Origin: Echinococcus granulosus
Taxonomy: Eukaryota; Platyhelminthes; Cestoda; Cyclophyllidea; Taeniidae
Length of the DNA stretch: 64,000 nucleotides
Direction: 5' to 3'
NCBI RefSeq assembly: GCF_000524195.1
Contig: NW_020170392.1
Location: 1,551,928 to 1,615,927 of the forward strand
Below the pieces are notes generated by a model, which had not been told where the DNA came from, did no database searches, and worked only from the letters and a program-made list of their open reading frames with translations. Positions within the stretch are counted from its first letter, which is position 1; each line of letters opens with the position of its first letter. The position numbers and the translations under genes were made by a program. Positions 23,956 through 36,469 of the stretch are shown one piece after another.

Positions 23956-26005
23956 GTAGAAAATCACGTTGCATGTGATTAAATGTTCCCACACTGGTAG
24001 TGAGATGATTTCATTAGTATGGCTTGCTGTTCCTCTGAGGGCAAGAGCATCATAGTACTTATTTCCGAGGCTAGAAATTCATGCGAGCATGCATTTGTGG
24101 TGGGGATTGCAACACATGAAGTAGGTACAGCGTGGACCTGATCGGTAAAGAACTGCAGATAGTAGAGAATGTCATATAATCCCCAGCATTAGTGCAAATA
24201 TTTAATCTTAAGAATTTATCAGCGAGAAAACCAAAATATCATTGGGCTGTTATAGAAATTGAAATATTCCACCCTTAGAGTATGTTTAAGGCCACTTCAA
24301 CTAACAACTGGGGAACCAGTGAGAATGGCTATTTTAAAGTTAGCTTACCGGTAAAAAGGCGACTTGTTGTATTTGACCCCTATAAGATGTAACAAGTGGC
24401 AATTGTTCAGGGGTTATAATCGCTATAAAAAACAAATGCTCCAGTTACATAAGAGTGGTGTAATTGTTAATAGTATCTGTTGGTTGATTTCTTCTAAACA
24501 AAATAAGTTGCGCCTACGTAGAGCAAGCTAAATGCATCGGCAAATCAAGCATATACTCTGTCCAGGTGCAAATACTTTCAACACGCGATATTTTGTGCAA
24601 AAGGCCTTAAAATTAGACCGTAAACAATAACAGTGAAGTTTAGGTAGCATGGAACATACGGAAGGGCTAGAAAGGATGACGGCTTCATAACTCCGTGATG
24701 GTTTAAGAAGTTGTTTGTAAATTTTTATCCACATATTCAAAATCATGTCCAAAAGTAGCAATCCATATTAATTTTAAAAACAGTGTTAAATATACATCAA
24801 AAATAGGTTATATTACATCAAATATTGAAAGAGATCACATGGTTCTGTGAGTTCCAGGGTCCGGTCTTAACGACCAGTTCAAATTAACTTGAAGATATAT
24901 TAGAACTAATAATGCTAAAAAATGGCAAATTCCACCATTACTTTCAAGTGATGTTATATTTTTGAATGCTGGCTATGTAATGTCACCCAAAGTAAATAAA
25001 CTTCCGACAAATGGGTTAAGTGACGGTCTCAAGGCAAATGTGAAAGGCGAACGAATGGCCCAGCTCTTCTTTCGAGAAAAGGACTGTGAAGGATTTTTGG
25101 GTACATTCTCACCCCTTGGAGAGGAAAAGGGCTTCTACGCACATTGCTCCGAGCGTAACACCCACGTTGGTATTTCAATAGACCACCTTTTTATCTAAGC
25201 AGCCACCACCTCTCCTTTCGTGAAGAGTAGAAAGTATCGACAAATCTGCCATTCTTTAAAGAATCCCCAAGCGATATACTAAAGCACAATGCCAAAACCA
25301 TCTCAACGTATATTGCATGAATGGCGATTCCATGAGTTTACCCTTGCATGGCGGTTTCTATGCAGTTGCAGTCCCTTTTCTACATCTCAGTTGTAACTAA
25401 CTACTCAATCAGCCGAACGTCAGCATCAGCAAACTTCGTGCTCTGTGTAATGACATTTTAAAAGGTATGACATTCGCAAATCTAATTTATCGGTTGTTGT
25501 AATCATGCGTTTAGGAACAACATAAATCGAGTTTTGGGTATTAAAATAATAAATAATAACCAGAAGTATTTAAAACAATCTTATTCAAACGCATCGACTG
25601 TACACATTTATCTTAGACCAACTTTCATTATGATTACCCTGTAATTAGGAATGAAAACGAAAGCCACAGTGCTGCTGGAATTTGTTCATGCCATTTTGAG
25701 AATCAGTGAACCTTTCTTGTAGTTTGCGAAATCGTTTAAAATACTATATACAATCTACAGCAAAATGGCTAAGGAATTCTCTGAATTATAAGATAATGTC
25801 TCTCTGTTGCTACATACGCACTTGGCATCGTATACCTCAATTAGGAAACCTACTTGCATTTTGTTCTTCAATTAGATATGCAATGGCCTTTATTCTTGCG
25901 CGATTAATTATGAAGTATTCTATGTCCTCTGTCTTCTTAATTGTAAAGAGGCACAGTCGATCAGTTTTCTACCTCGCCATAGTTATAAAGTGTAGATGCA
26001 TGTAA

Positions 26006-26022
26006 GTGAGGCGATGCCTCAC
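26006..26022. repeat. Inverted repeat, 7-bp arms
   Basis: GTGAGGC, GAT, GCCTCAC. A GC-rich short stem that could form a hairpin in RNA. There is no gene on either side. Confidence 0.7.
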
Positions 26023-27436
26023 CATTAATTCATTTGAGTTCCCAACTCTTGGATTTGGTAATTTCATTTATGGTCATTTTGAAGATCGGTGGAAAGATGG
26101 AGAGTGGGAAAAAAAGGACCAATTAATAGACTAGAGAGTGAAGCTTACGATGTGTACAAGTTTAACTTTCAAATCGATGCCAACATCCTTAAATCCCAAA
26201 TCGTTTGGTGGTGTTGCTTTATGTAGAAATGTTGATAAAGTAGACTACGAATGCCATTTGACATGATTATTTAGTAAAAAAAAACGTTCCTTTCCCACTC
26301 GCAAAAATAATAAACATGAGACACCTTGGCTCCAAATATTTTACTCCTTTTTTTTGAGACTGATGGTCCCTCCAGAAAAAGCATATTATGAAATTACCGC
26401 ATTGCTTACAGTTCACTACATATCCACTGTTAGATCACGATCTCGACCATCATTTGTGGGTTTCTATAGTAGTATCAGGTTTTTTAATAAATGGGAGGGG
26501 TAATTTTGAGTTGGGGTACGTTACAAGGCCCAATGCTTCGAGCATGATTTGTAGAAGCCGAGTCAGTGTTCTCGCAACACTGCAGAATTAACCAAATAAA
26601 GTGCTATCCTGCAGATTTCGTAATAGTCTTTACCACCCAATTGCGCTAACACCTTCAAGAAGTGCCTGACTGTCACTTAGCTGTCACCTAATCAACATTT
26701 AAACGTTGCTAAACACATCACAATTAAGGCAGAAATTTAGTGTGGATTAATTTAAATTTTCAGGTTTGTAAAATCCTGGTGTATTTTGCATGAAATCGTA
26801 ATATCTGAAAAAGCTTGATTTATTACTGAAACACCACATTTCAATTAAATGTGCTGGAGAGTGCTCGCCCTAATATTTTTAGCCTATTCCCATGTTAGTA
26901 ACTCCAATCTAGCAAAAAGCCACACAACACACAAGTGCAGGTTTCCCAATTCTCAGGAGGCAAAGTGTGCAATTTCGTTGATTCAACTCCTTCCACAGTT
27001 ACTCAAATGTAATCTTGAAATCACCCAAGACTTATCAAATTGATATTTTTAAGAGAGAGTAGTTTTGTAAGAATCGAAGCAGCTATACAAGATTTCCGTT
27101 CCACTTTTCTTTAAGTTCGCACCATGCAGAAATGCATCTAACAATTTGGTTGCTGGTACGACTTTTTCAGCACATACATAGACTGTTGGAATTAGTTAGG
27201 TTTGATGGGTCACCTTAACAAACTCATTACCACAAATGTGTTTGCACTTGCTTGCATATTTGACTCAGTTTAAAACAACAAAAGTTTTAGTACTTGAAAA
27301 GGCGTGCAAATGCGTGCTAGATAGCTGGAGGGTGAGAAAGTGTCACACTTTGCCACTTGGCAGCGATAAAACGCTAATCCTTTATTACTTTTGTATCAAA
27401 ATTAACATTCACAATAACATGCTATCAATAACCATC

Positions 27437-27460
27437 TTTATTATTATTATTATAATTATT
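27437..27460. repeat. ATT microsatellite
   Basis: Short interrupted run of TTA/ATT triplets with the same length in copy 2 (59013-59036). Confidence 0.8.
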
Positions 27461-29895
27461 GAAATCTAGGGCTCTACGCCACGATGTAGTTGGAAAAAGG
27501 GGTTGATGTTACAAATATTTTGAAGTTTCAAAGTGCAAAGGTTGTGAAAAGCTCTTCCAAAATTTCCACAGTGACTGAATACATAATCACATATTAAAAT
27601 AAAAAACTACTTAAAATAGATATTTGGGCAATCCGCAAAGTGGGCGAGAAGTTGAGAACCACAAACTATGAAAGTTTTGTGTAGCTCTACCCTCGCATTG
27701 AGAAAAGGGGGCAACACCTCCACTAAGTACCAGTTAAAAACTAGACTAATCTAATGTTCCTCACGGGTGCTATGGTAGATTGCACCCAAACTACCGCCTG
27801 ATAATGTGAAAGTCTTCACTAGCATGAGAAAGCTAGGTGGAGCATTTGGAGCGTTGAAACTGGAGTGATTCTTAAGCCGTTATTTAAAGCGTCAATGCCA
27901 AATTCACGGAGATGACTCACGGAGCGGATTGCTTGCGCCACGTAGCTTTGCAAGCAAAACAATGCCAAGATATCAGAGAACATACGCAAACACTTTTCTT
28001 GCTTATTCTCTTCCTCTCGTCTATTCGCAATGGTGTAAATTCTACTTACTCGTTAATACTGTAGTGCCGACTCATCCACCTCAGGAGAGATTCCATGCGG
28101 TGCATTTAACTCTGAGTTAATATTACTCATATCCTTATAAAAACGCCACGCACAGACAGCTGTCAAACTAATCTTTTACGTTGACTTCTCGCTAGCCGCA
28201 GGTAGACGCTGGGTAATGCCAGGGTAATTCACAGCCATTTTTGCAGGAAAGTTGTTTAATTTGCCTGTGTGGCAAGGTGGAGGGCAATAGTCACATATCG
28301 CACAATCTATGTAGTAGATAAACAAGACCTCGAGATATATATCACCGCACCAGCTCCACCGTACAGACACAGTTTAGGTATTTTTCGAATTACATAATCA
28401 ACATCCTATTTTCTAGTGCAGCTAACACTTCGCGTATCCTGTAAGCAGACGGCATGATGCTAGCTAGCAAAGTAGTTAGTTTCGTGCCAAAAAGGTAGTT
28501 TTTTGTCTTTAATTCTTAATCAAGTCGAAAAACATGGCAGTAAAGAATGGTGTGACTGCAAACTTCCAATTTTCTGGAAGTTCGCATTGCCATAAATAAG
28601 TTCCAACATTCCGGGACGTTGCGTTCTCGCTCAGGCCCCCCTGTTTGGGTGACATTACGTGCAGAAGTACTTTAAGTGGATAACTATAGGGCCGAGGTCA
28701 AGCATTTACTGTAAATGGGTGAGACTGAGAGCAACGCGTGTCTCTGGTATTCTCAGCTGGTCGGCTAGCTACCACCTACCTACACGTCGTGCCCTCTCGT
28801 CTACTAATACCTGTCAGCAAATAAAGGCATCTGTTTCGAAATCTACCTATTAATCACTCTGGCTGAGAGTTCTACAGAATCTAAACTCAAGCTTACAACA
28901 CCACTTCAAAACAGTAGCTTTCAATGTAAGATCATATAGTGGCAGTGGTGCATGTGTTTACAATTCGGAAATGTGACTGTTAGTGTAATAATGGTATGAT
29001 TGCTATCAATAAAGTAGCAGGTTGCTATGAAACGAATGACAGCTAATTTATTCTCCTGTATGGATACGCCAAGGTGATTACTTTTAGAGAAAAGAAAATT
29101 ACCAAAATAATAGTGAAACACCACTAGAGTTCGGTGGACGAATAGCAGAAATGGAAATTTTGCAAGTTCTGTCCCCAGAAGTATGTTTATCTGACGCCAA
29201 AGTGGTTCTAAATCTAGCACAAAGCCACCAACTTGTGCGTAGATGCGCATGCACTAGACGGCATTTGAACCCTAATAGACATGTGAGAGGAACCAAATCC
29301 CAGGCCGCATATTGCATTTCACTAATGAACCACGAAAAGTTAACGAATTGATGAGGGTTGAACTGTTAGAAGTCAAAAGGCAGATATTTAAAAGCAGTGC
29401 AGGGAATATTCAGTTCTGAAGTGATTTCTATGATCATCAGTTCATTCTTCGATGCAGAATTCACCAAAACACCGTGTATTCTGATGGTAAAATGGATCAC
29501 GAAGTCATTGAAGTTGAGTCGGAATTAAAACTTACCAAAAGTGCTACAATAACTGAGTTGAATTCTTCAAAAAGGAGATAATATTGCACAACAACGACTA
29601 GCCAACGGGTCTTCCGCGTGCACTAGTTGGTTGTAGGCTGATCAGAGAATTTTTCAGCGTTGGTTTAAAAATTTAACACCTTCCTTCAAAGTCACACCAA
29701 ACATAATGTCCATTAAAAGTGATTATTTTGGAACATTAATTGGAATTATTCTGGGACTAGAGGAATCATGGGCAAGGTTACAATTACAGAAGGGGGAGGT
29801 CAAAAACAATAAGGGAACAGAGTTATTCAGGTAGAGACTATGGTACAAAAGGAGAATGAGAAAGGAGACTAGGACCAATGGGAGCCAAAGTGGCT

Positions 29896-32424
29896 TTACT
29901 TTTTAGACTTAGGCCTCATAGCATGTCGAAGATTACGCAGGAGTGTTGCCGTTCGGTGCCGTTCAGTCTTCTGAGAAGACGATGGCAAATTCGCCAACGC
30001 TGATGGATCAGACGCCCCACTTTGAGCACATGCCTCGACATCATCTTCTGATATAAGGCTTTGGGAATAGGGCTTCAGAGGGACGAAGTCATCGCAGGTG
30101 GCTAAAAAGTTCAACAAAAGATTAAAATGTGTTGGTAAAAAGAAAAAATTGAATGTTCTACGTAGACAAAACTTACAATTAATGCCATCCTGCTTCTGAG
30201 CCTCCACAAGGAGACGCTCTGTCATCACAGCTAAACGTTGACTACCCTGTGAAATGCCGAGATAGATGCGAGCCAGACGGTTATTGGCTTCCCGTAATCG
30301 ATCTCGGAGATTCCGATTTACATTAAGTTGTTGTTCTAACTGTAAATGAAAGAGAACGGGCGTGAGTCTCCCAGCATAACTTCCACAAAAGAAAGAAATT
30401 TGGTAAGGACATACAGTAGTTCCGATAGCATTGTATTGTTGAGTCAGCAGGTGCGCCAATGAACGCAGCTCTTCAATATCATCTAGTGTCTCAATAGCCC
30501 AGATCAATTCCTGAATAGGGGCCTTGGACCAACTGCGCGGTGGACTCGGAGAATCTGGAATTCTTTTGAAATCAACGTGTGCGGCAGTATCTGCCACGGC
30601 CTCGTATACCAGCGAGGCACTAGCATCTCCATTAAGGAGACGACTCAGACGAAGACTAGTATCCAATAACTCATCGGCCCGTGTTCGCAGTAATTTGGAT
30701 CTTGAAGAGCGCTTTACTATAGAAACCATTTCCTTCAGGAGATTCCAGCATCTACGAAGCAGGGATTTGATTTCACTTCTGGATTCAAGGTTGAGGGAAT
30801 TGTGGCTTATCTCCGAGGCTGGTGTCGACGGACGTGGTGGTAAATCATTTTGAGAGGACAGAAGAGCCTCAGCAGTAGGTGATCCATAATGATGGCCATT
30901 CGTTACCGCTGGAAGTTCACGGACCTCAGGAAGTTTTACCCGGTAGACTGGCAGACAAGAGGGGTCTATCGGTTGAACCATATCCCAATTGGACATCAAC
31001 TCAAGCTGCGCTTCAGTACAATCTCTCGAAGGAAAAAAGTTGGATGTAGATGAGCGATTAATAAGATTTTCTCCACCAGGTAGATTGTTCAAAAGATAGA
31101 GTACTTCAGTGTCACGAATGTTGAGAAGTCTACGTAAATACAATTCTGTGGAAGGAATCTCAAAGGACACAGAAGGGTACGACGCTTTTCTCACAGTGGG
31201 AGCATTGAAAGGTTGGCGGGTGTCATCAACTAACCACAATCGCAACTTGGAGAGTTGATTAGCCAGTGTGGCCAAGGGGAATGGAGAAAGTTTTTTATAG
31301 TGGCCTGTGTATGTCGACAACGATTGCAAAAAGGCATCCAAAGACTGAATAACACGGCGCTTTTGTAAATCCTGTTCTGTCGAAAGATCAAGGTTAGGTT
31401 CACTCTGACTGTAGTACTTTGTCAACAGCTTTGGCTTTGTAGCATGTAAAGATAAAAATTCGGCCGAGAAAGTTGGAGCTAATGGAGAAGTACGGAACAA
31501 CGGTTCCGACTTCAGACTGGATTTGGCATTCAGCTGCTGATCCACCTCAGCAGGTGCCAGATGACAAATACAGGTTAATCCAGCAATCGGCACATTTGGG
31601 GTGGGCCGTAATTTGCTCGAAGCGCGTTGACATAGGTTCTGGAGTCTGCTGAAGAAATCGAACCAACTTGATATTAGGAATTCAACCTCATCGTCGAGAG
31701 TGGATTTTTCTTGAGCACAACCAAGGGCCTGATAAATAGAGCGCCGCAATTGTGCATGGAGGCAAGCAGCAACGCAAAGGAGAGATTTAGCGATAGATGA
31801 CGAATCGCATTCCTGATCATGGTTCCTATCACAATTCGTGGTAAGAAAGTCGGCAGCAGATGAAAGGAAACTTGAGTCAAACGGTTGGAAAGTGAATGGA
31901 GAAATGCGGTCATTATTCAGATTAGATCCAACATCCATGGCACTAGAGGCAAGAGCCAAGCTGTGAAAGGCAAACTTCAGATCAAAGAGGAGAGAAGAGA
32001 GCTGCGCGGTCAGAGAGGAAACAGAAGAAGAAAGGATTGGGAATTCAAGGAAAGAAGAAGGAACGGAAGCAATGTTCATGGTATCACTAACAAAGTGCTG
32101 AAGAATAAAAACTTTATCCAAGAGTGAGGCATAAAATGAAGAAAGGGTCATTGGACAATAATCCTTATGGTGATTGCGAGAAAAAGAACGATCGTCATGA
32201 CAACCAGGAATGAAAGACGAGGAAGATGAAATAGGATAATTAAAAGGAGAGGAGGGAAAAACATCATTTGGAGAAGGAGAAGAGACATCACCAGATAAAC
32301 CGACGGAAGTAGCTAAGGTTTGTGAATCAAGAACCAAAGACGACGATGTATTAAAAACACGCGGCACCACCACCGGCAACTCCGACACCGACATCAACGC
32401 TGAATCGCGAGCTTTGGCCTCACT
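29896..32424 (-). CDS. Uncharacterised Ser-rich / coiled-coil protein, 5' side cut by the tandem junction (copy 1)
   Basis: The frame is open from the ATG at 32394 to TAA at 29896. It contains two introns, each 75 nt and free of stops: 30414-30340 (GTATGT...TTACAG, phase 0) and 30176-30102 (GTAAGT...TTTTAG, phase 1). Removing both takes the product from about 832 to about 782 residues. The N-terminal 200 residues are rich in Ser, Pro and Phe; the middle has repeated Leu-rich helical segments. Joining across the first intron unites a hydrophobic helix (LAHLLTQQYNAIGTT) with LEQQLNVNRNLRDRL into a continuous coiled coil. The C-terminus is basic (RPKSKK). I do not recognise the family. Ten codons upstream of the ATG are also open (SEAKARDSAL), up to the junction at 32424. 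Beyond it the frame meets TAG after two codons, so any upstream exon or promoter is lost in this copy. Confidence 0.8.
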   Translation of the reverse strand, partial: SEAKARDSALMSVSELPVVVPRVFNTSSSLVLDSQTLATSVGLSGDVSSPSPNDVFPSSPFNYPISSSSSFIPGCHDDRSFSRNHHKDYCPMTLSSFYASLLDKVFILQHFVSDTMNIASVPSSFLEFPILSSSVSSLTAQLSSLLFDLKFAFHSLALASSAMDVGSNLNNDRISPFTFQPFDSSFLSSAADFLTTNCDRNHDQECDSSSIAKSLLCVAACLHAQLRRSIYQALGCAQEKSTLDDEVEFLISSWFDFFSRLQNLCQRASSKLRPTPNVPIAGLTCICHLAPAEVDQQLNAKSSLKSEPLFRTSPLAPTFSAEFLSLHATKPKLLTKYYSQSEPNLDLSTEQDLQKRRVIQSLDAFLQSLSTYTGHYKKLSPFPLATLANQLSKLRLWLVDDTRQPFNAPTVRKASYPSVSFEIPSTELYLRRLLNIRDTEVLYLLNNLPGGENLINRSSTSNFFPSRDCTEAQLELMSNWDMVQPIDPSCLPVYRVKLPEVRELPAVTNGHHYGSPTAEALLSSQNDLPPRPSTPASEISHNSLNLESRSEIKSLLRRCWNLLKEMVSIVKRSSRSKLLRTRADELLDTSLRLSRLLNGDASASLVYEAVADTAAHVDFKRIPDSPSPPRSWSKAPIQELIWAIETLDDIEELRSLAHLLTQQYNAIGTTVCPYQISFFCGSYAGRLTPVLFHLQLEQQLNVNRNLRDRLREANNRLARIYLGISQGSQRLAVMTERLLVEAQKQDGINCKFCLRRTFNFFFLPTHFNLLLNFLATCDDFVPLKPYSQSLISEDDVEACAQSGASDPSALANLPSSSQKTERHRTATLLRNLRHAMRPKSKK
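30102..30176 (-). other. 75-nt stop-free intron 2 of the large gene
   Basis: GTAAGT donor and TTGAACTTTTTAG acceptor, phase 1. It is the same length as intron 1 and again has no in-frame stop. Splicing gives INSTCDDFVPLKP; retention inserts a Phe/Leu-rich, pyrimidine-tract-derived segment (RRTFNFFFLPTHF). Confidence 0.87.
30340..30414 (-). other. 75-nt stop-free intron 1 of the large gene
   Basis: GTATGT donor, pyrimidine-rich tract and TTTACAG acceptor. The length is a multiple of three with no in-frame stop, so the genomic reading frame passes straight through. The 25 residues it would encode (VCPYQISFFCGSY and onward) are Cys/Phe-rich, unlike the charged helices on both sides. Confidence 0.85.
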
Positions 32425-32425
32425 T
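32424..32425. other. Junction between tandem copies
   Basis: Last base of copy 1 meets first base of copy 2 with no filler. No significant microhomology is visible: the base left of the unit differs, A at 848 against T at 32424. No repeat family flanks the joint that would explain unequal crossing-over. Confidence 0.9.
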
Positions 32426-34671
32426 AGGGTCTACCACTTGGCAACAGAAATCAGGACAAATCCTAAAAGGTGGGATTCGTTTTCAGCTTCCACCAATGCA
32501 TCGTCCTGAAACCGTCCCAAAGATGAAAGAAGACATAATGCTTGAGGAGAACATATACATTTGACATGCATAAGACCTTTGGACTACTGGTATAGCTAAT
32601 AAGACAGGCCGCCTGGCGGTGGTAAAGAGGCGGAGCCCAAAGTCATCCATTACCAAACCCTCAAGTTGACCAAACGATCAAAGCATCCCATTCAATCATA
32701 GCAAGACAACTACGTGTTTAACCCCTGCCTTTGTCAATTCGTTGATAGCGTTACAAAATAAATATTAAAAACAAGTGATAATTCCTCTGATTCCTCTCAA
32801 TTTGATTTTCAAGGGTACATCATATATTTCATGTAATGATTTTGATAAAAATCGGTGGAAAATTTTTTTCCGAAAATGCTTTTCTGTTTGGCGCTCTTTT
32901 GTTTACCTCAACTACGTGTAAAAGTAAATAAAAGTTCGTGTGCATGTTAAATATTAATGATTGGTCAGAAACCGATGTTGCAATTATTCATTTCTATACT
33001 CCTGCCTGCAAATCCCTATCACACCTCATCAACTACTACAGCTGTACTTTGTACCATAAAATATGCATGCATTGGATTTTGGAACATCCGACCCAATGAA
33101 ACAAACTTTGGCAACTTTGCCTACGGTTGTTTACGAAGGGGCATGAGCGGATCAAATTCGTTAGCACTTCAAAGCTGGTGATTAAAATTTGGCCAAATTA
33201 ATTATTGCCCGAAGCATAATACGGTGAATGAAGCGTAAGTTAAAGACCAACCTTTTAAAGGTTTAATTTCCACAGCTAAGCCATTTTAATATTTTGGAAT
33301 GTGTTCCTACAATAAGTACCCCGAGGTTTTCTTAGGGAGGAAAATTTGGAACAAGATGGTGGAAGCTTGTTTACTTCAGATTAGCAGGCGCAAAGAAGGT
33401 TACCTACTGAGGAGAGCAATAAACCTAGAGATAATACGGAAATGTAATTTAGATAGCCAAATGAGAAATAAGTATGCAAGGGATATTTCTGCAAGGCTGT
33501 TTGAGTTAACAGTTCCATGCAAGGAATTGGAAACTAGTCTCCTAATTAAACTTTCACATTTTTAAACAAACTATGTGAAGATGGCTGTGATTTTTACTAA
33601 TGCTATTTAGATTTCGCAAACTGACCAGGTTTCTGGAAAAGCTTGCCTTTGCATTAAAGTATTGCCATCTGTTTAAATAACTAAGGCAATCGGCTAGAGT
33701 CTTATTTATGGTGTGGTTGTCGATCTTTGGCCTGTTATAGTAATACTTATTCACAAATGTTTGACCAGACAAATTATTTACGAATTAGACCATGCGCGCT
33801 TTATTGTTTATTCTTCACACTTAAAATGCAGGCAGCGTTTAGTGTATGGCCGCGTAGAATGCAATCGTCATGGCAATGCACTCAGTGTTGAAGGTGCTCA
33901 GAGAGTCAAGAAATCCATGAAGTTGTCAACTTTCCGCATTACGAAGGAGTTAGGTTGCTTTATCATGACTGAGGTCGAATTGCTTTTGCCATTTAACTTA
34001 AGGCGTCACCTAGGCCATTGGCTTTTTGTGAAACAATTTTGAATAGTGGTATAGGATTGAGTCGAATAATCACCTCAACTCTGTTAGACGCGATTGAATC
34101 ATTTAGCAGTGTGTTTAATGTCTAGCTCATAAAATATGATGATTCCAAAACCCATGATTTATCATTAATTTGATCCTTTTTAAAACTTTTGTGAATTGCT
34201 AAGGGAATCAAGGAATGACTATTTTTGCTTCTATAGCAAGGAGGTTTTAAAACAGGCCCTAGGTGTTGTCAAATGTCATGCAGGTTTGAATCAATACTTA
34301 ATACTTCCAATCAATTTGAATGTTGATGTCAATTTGCTTGAAGACTAGTGGGGATGGTTTTTCCCCGACAACGTCGTACGGGGTACGCGAAAGGACGAAC
34401 TTAACAAATCTCAACAGTTTTATGAAATAAAAGTGGATAATTGGAGGTATGATGACATCATCAATAGCAGAATAGTTCATATGGTTCCCCTGGACCACTT
34501 TCTTCTAAAATTTTATCTGACGAGAGCCAAAAATTCACACTACGTTCCGATGAATTAAAGTTAGTATTCATAGATCGGTGGTTCATTGCCAATGAATGCT
34601 AAAAGTTATAAGTCCTTGATAGGAGTTGAACTGGCTAGACGATTGTAAGGTCTGATGGTTTTCCTTTTCAG
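32425..34671. other. Copy of 849-3095, no confirmed gene
   Basis: Upstream region of the second tetraspanin. Its left neighbour is now the 5' end of the large minus-strand gene of copy 1 instead of the sequence at 719-848, so any tetraspanin first exon left of base 849 is absent here. Confidence 0.5.
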
Positions 34672-36469
34672 TTGATTGGTTTGGCACTGGTTGTGGCCGG
34701 CGCCTGGGCCGTCTTCAATATTCCTTCCTTCATGCAAGCCCTTGCCTTCGCATTCGACACCGACGTTACTGGCAGTGAGCTGTACCAGAACGCCAAATTG
34801 ACCCAGGCCATTGCCTACGTCTGTATCGGCCTGGGCCTCTTCATTTTCCTTGTCTCCTTCTTCGGGTGCTGTGGTGTCGTTACCGACAGCTGTTGCCTTC
34901 TCATTACTGTGAGCCCTTCCCATTCCCACTCGCTTCTCAATGACGAAATTCAGGATCGTTATTTGGCAAATATCTTTAATTACTAAATTCTCCCAAATGC
35001 TTCTTATGATGGTGCATCAGCGTCCTTTCAAACGCATTTTAAAGTCAGGGGTTATCTTTTGGATTGTAATCTATTTGAAAAGGTTTAAAATGCCATCAAT
35101 CCAAATTTTATTAACAGCGTCTCTTTCTCTAAGTACCACTTCGATTTGGAAACAAGTATTTAGTATTTGATGGAATTTTAACTAGGGTCACTCGCATGAT
35201 GTGACTTAGAGCAATTATGCACAAAGCGTTTATACGGCAAAACAGACGCCATGCTAGGGTGTGTCGGTAAGCCTTACCGAAATGCATACAAATGTGTATC
35301 GGATAGCCTTATTGTTGTAACTGCCGGTTTAGGCTCAATGATTGTTGCTTACTTAGCAATTGACTATTTGCATTTCAGTACGCTGTGGTTGTCAGTCTGC
35401 TCTTCCTTGCAAAGGTCATCTGTGTTCTCGTTTTCCTACTACTCGGTGAAAAGGTAGACAGTAATTTTCACGATTTAAGACTTGTGAGCTCAATAACTGT
35501 AGTGAAGTGAAAGATTTTTACCAATTTCATTGCATATTGAAGTGTAAGAAACCAGAAGACCTTTTAAAAACCTTCTTAAGCATCGCTTTTATGGTGTTGT
35601 TAGCCTATAAACCTTGATAACCCACAGATCTTTTGTGCTATTTCAGGCGAAAATGTAACATCAGCCTTTTTTGTCTTCTTGGCATCCTACCAGACATTTT
35701 AAAAAGCAAATTTCATAAATGTTCCCTGTCGAGAAATAGAGAGGAGTGACACCCCTCGATGATCCCATTATTTAACGTTGTAGATCTCACCAATCGTTAT
35801 TGACAAAATTCAAGACGGTTTTTCTGCAAACTACAAGGGCTACTTGGGTCTGCCACATCAAGATGATTCCACGTCTTATTCGCAGACGATGGACACCATC
35901 ATGCTGAATGTAAGCTAACATCCCCACCAGGTTCTGCTATGCAATTAATCGCCCAGTGGGTCGGAAACTGTAAACTCTTATTCCTCTTTTAGTTCCAGTG
36001 CTGTGGGGTGTACGGTCCGCAGGACTTTGAACAAGTAAGGACCTCGGCGCTGTGGCATGAAGTAGGTCGACTGTATGTCAACGCAGAGAGTCGAGAGATT
36101 ACCGGGGATGCCGTCGGCTTGCCCGTTGCCTGCTGCCAATTCCGCAACATTGATTTCCCCATGAACTGTACGGTTAACAGCAAATCTTTGAATAGGATCG
36201 TATTCTTTTGTAACAACATGTTTTGCCACCTTTCAGCTACATTTCACCAACTGCATCGGAGCATGAAGAACACGCAGTGTCCAGTTAAGCCAGTGTCCGC
36301 CTACAATACAATGGGCTGTGTCGAAAGAATATCTTCCACTCTGAAACAGTACACAGTGGCAATTGCAGTAGCACCGGTAATAATCGCTGTTATCGAAGTG
36401 ATAGGCGTAATTTTGGCCAGCGCATTGGCCCACGAAGTGAAGCAGGATGTGGGACGGTTATACTACTAG
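34672..36469 (+). CDS. Tetraspanin, 5' incomplete (copy 2)
   Basis: Exons 34672-34908, 35379-35453, 35784-35909 and 35993-36469, the latter with the possible 69-nt intron at 36168-36236. The sequence matches the copy at 3096-4893 wherever compared, including CCG, PVACC and the final GC of the large loop. If the missing first exon lies left of base 849, this copy cannot be expressed as a full tetraspanin. Confidence 0.88.

Larger units (their letters stand above)
22279..29895. other. 7.6-kb gene-poor stretch
   Basis: Upstream side of the Ig gene and downstream side of the large minus-strand gene. No exon with a recognisable domain was found on either strand; frames of 60-110 codons look random. 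Visible structures are perfect inverted repeats at 23936-23955 and 26006-26022, a smaller hairpin near 28561-28582 and an ATT microsatellite at 27437-27460. Confidence 0.5.
849..32424. repeat. 31,576-bp tandem unit, copy 1
   Basis: Every reading frame and sequence line I compared recurs 31,576 bases further on with the same sequence. The left edge is set by the first mismatch at 848, and the right edge by the restart of the unit at 32425. The unit contains five genes: a tetraspanin, HAP40, an SP17-like gene, a lachesin-like gene and one unknown. It has no terminal inverted repeats and no transposase or reverse-transcriptase gene, so it is not a mobile element. Only T and A at 849-850 are shared trivially with the junction. 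Confidence 0.95.

Noticed and set aside
24962..25198. 78-codon frame beginning near 24962
   Set aside because: Reasonable amino-acid composition, but no known motif, no splice context and no neighbouring exon; not reported as a gene.
30524..30853. 109-codon plus-strand frame
   Set aside because: Antisense shadow of the large minus-strand gene; its Arg/Ser composition mirrors the opposite strand.
849..32424. The 31.6-kb unit as a large transposon or integrated virus
   Set aside because: No terminal repeats, integrase, polymerase or capsid genes; its contents are intron-bearing host genes on both strands.
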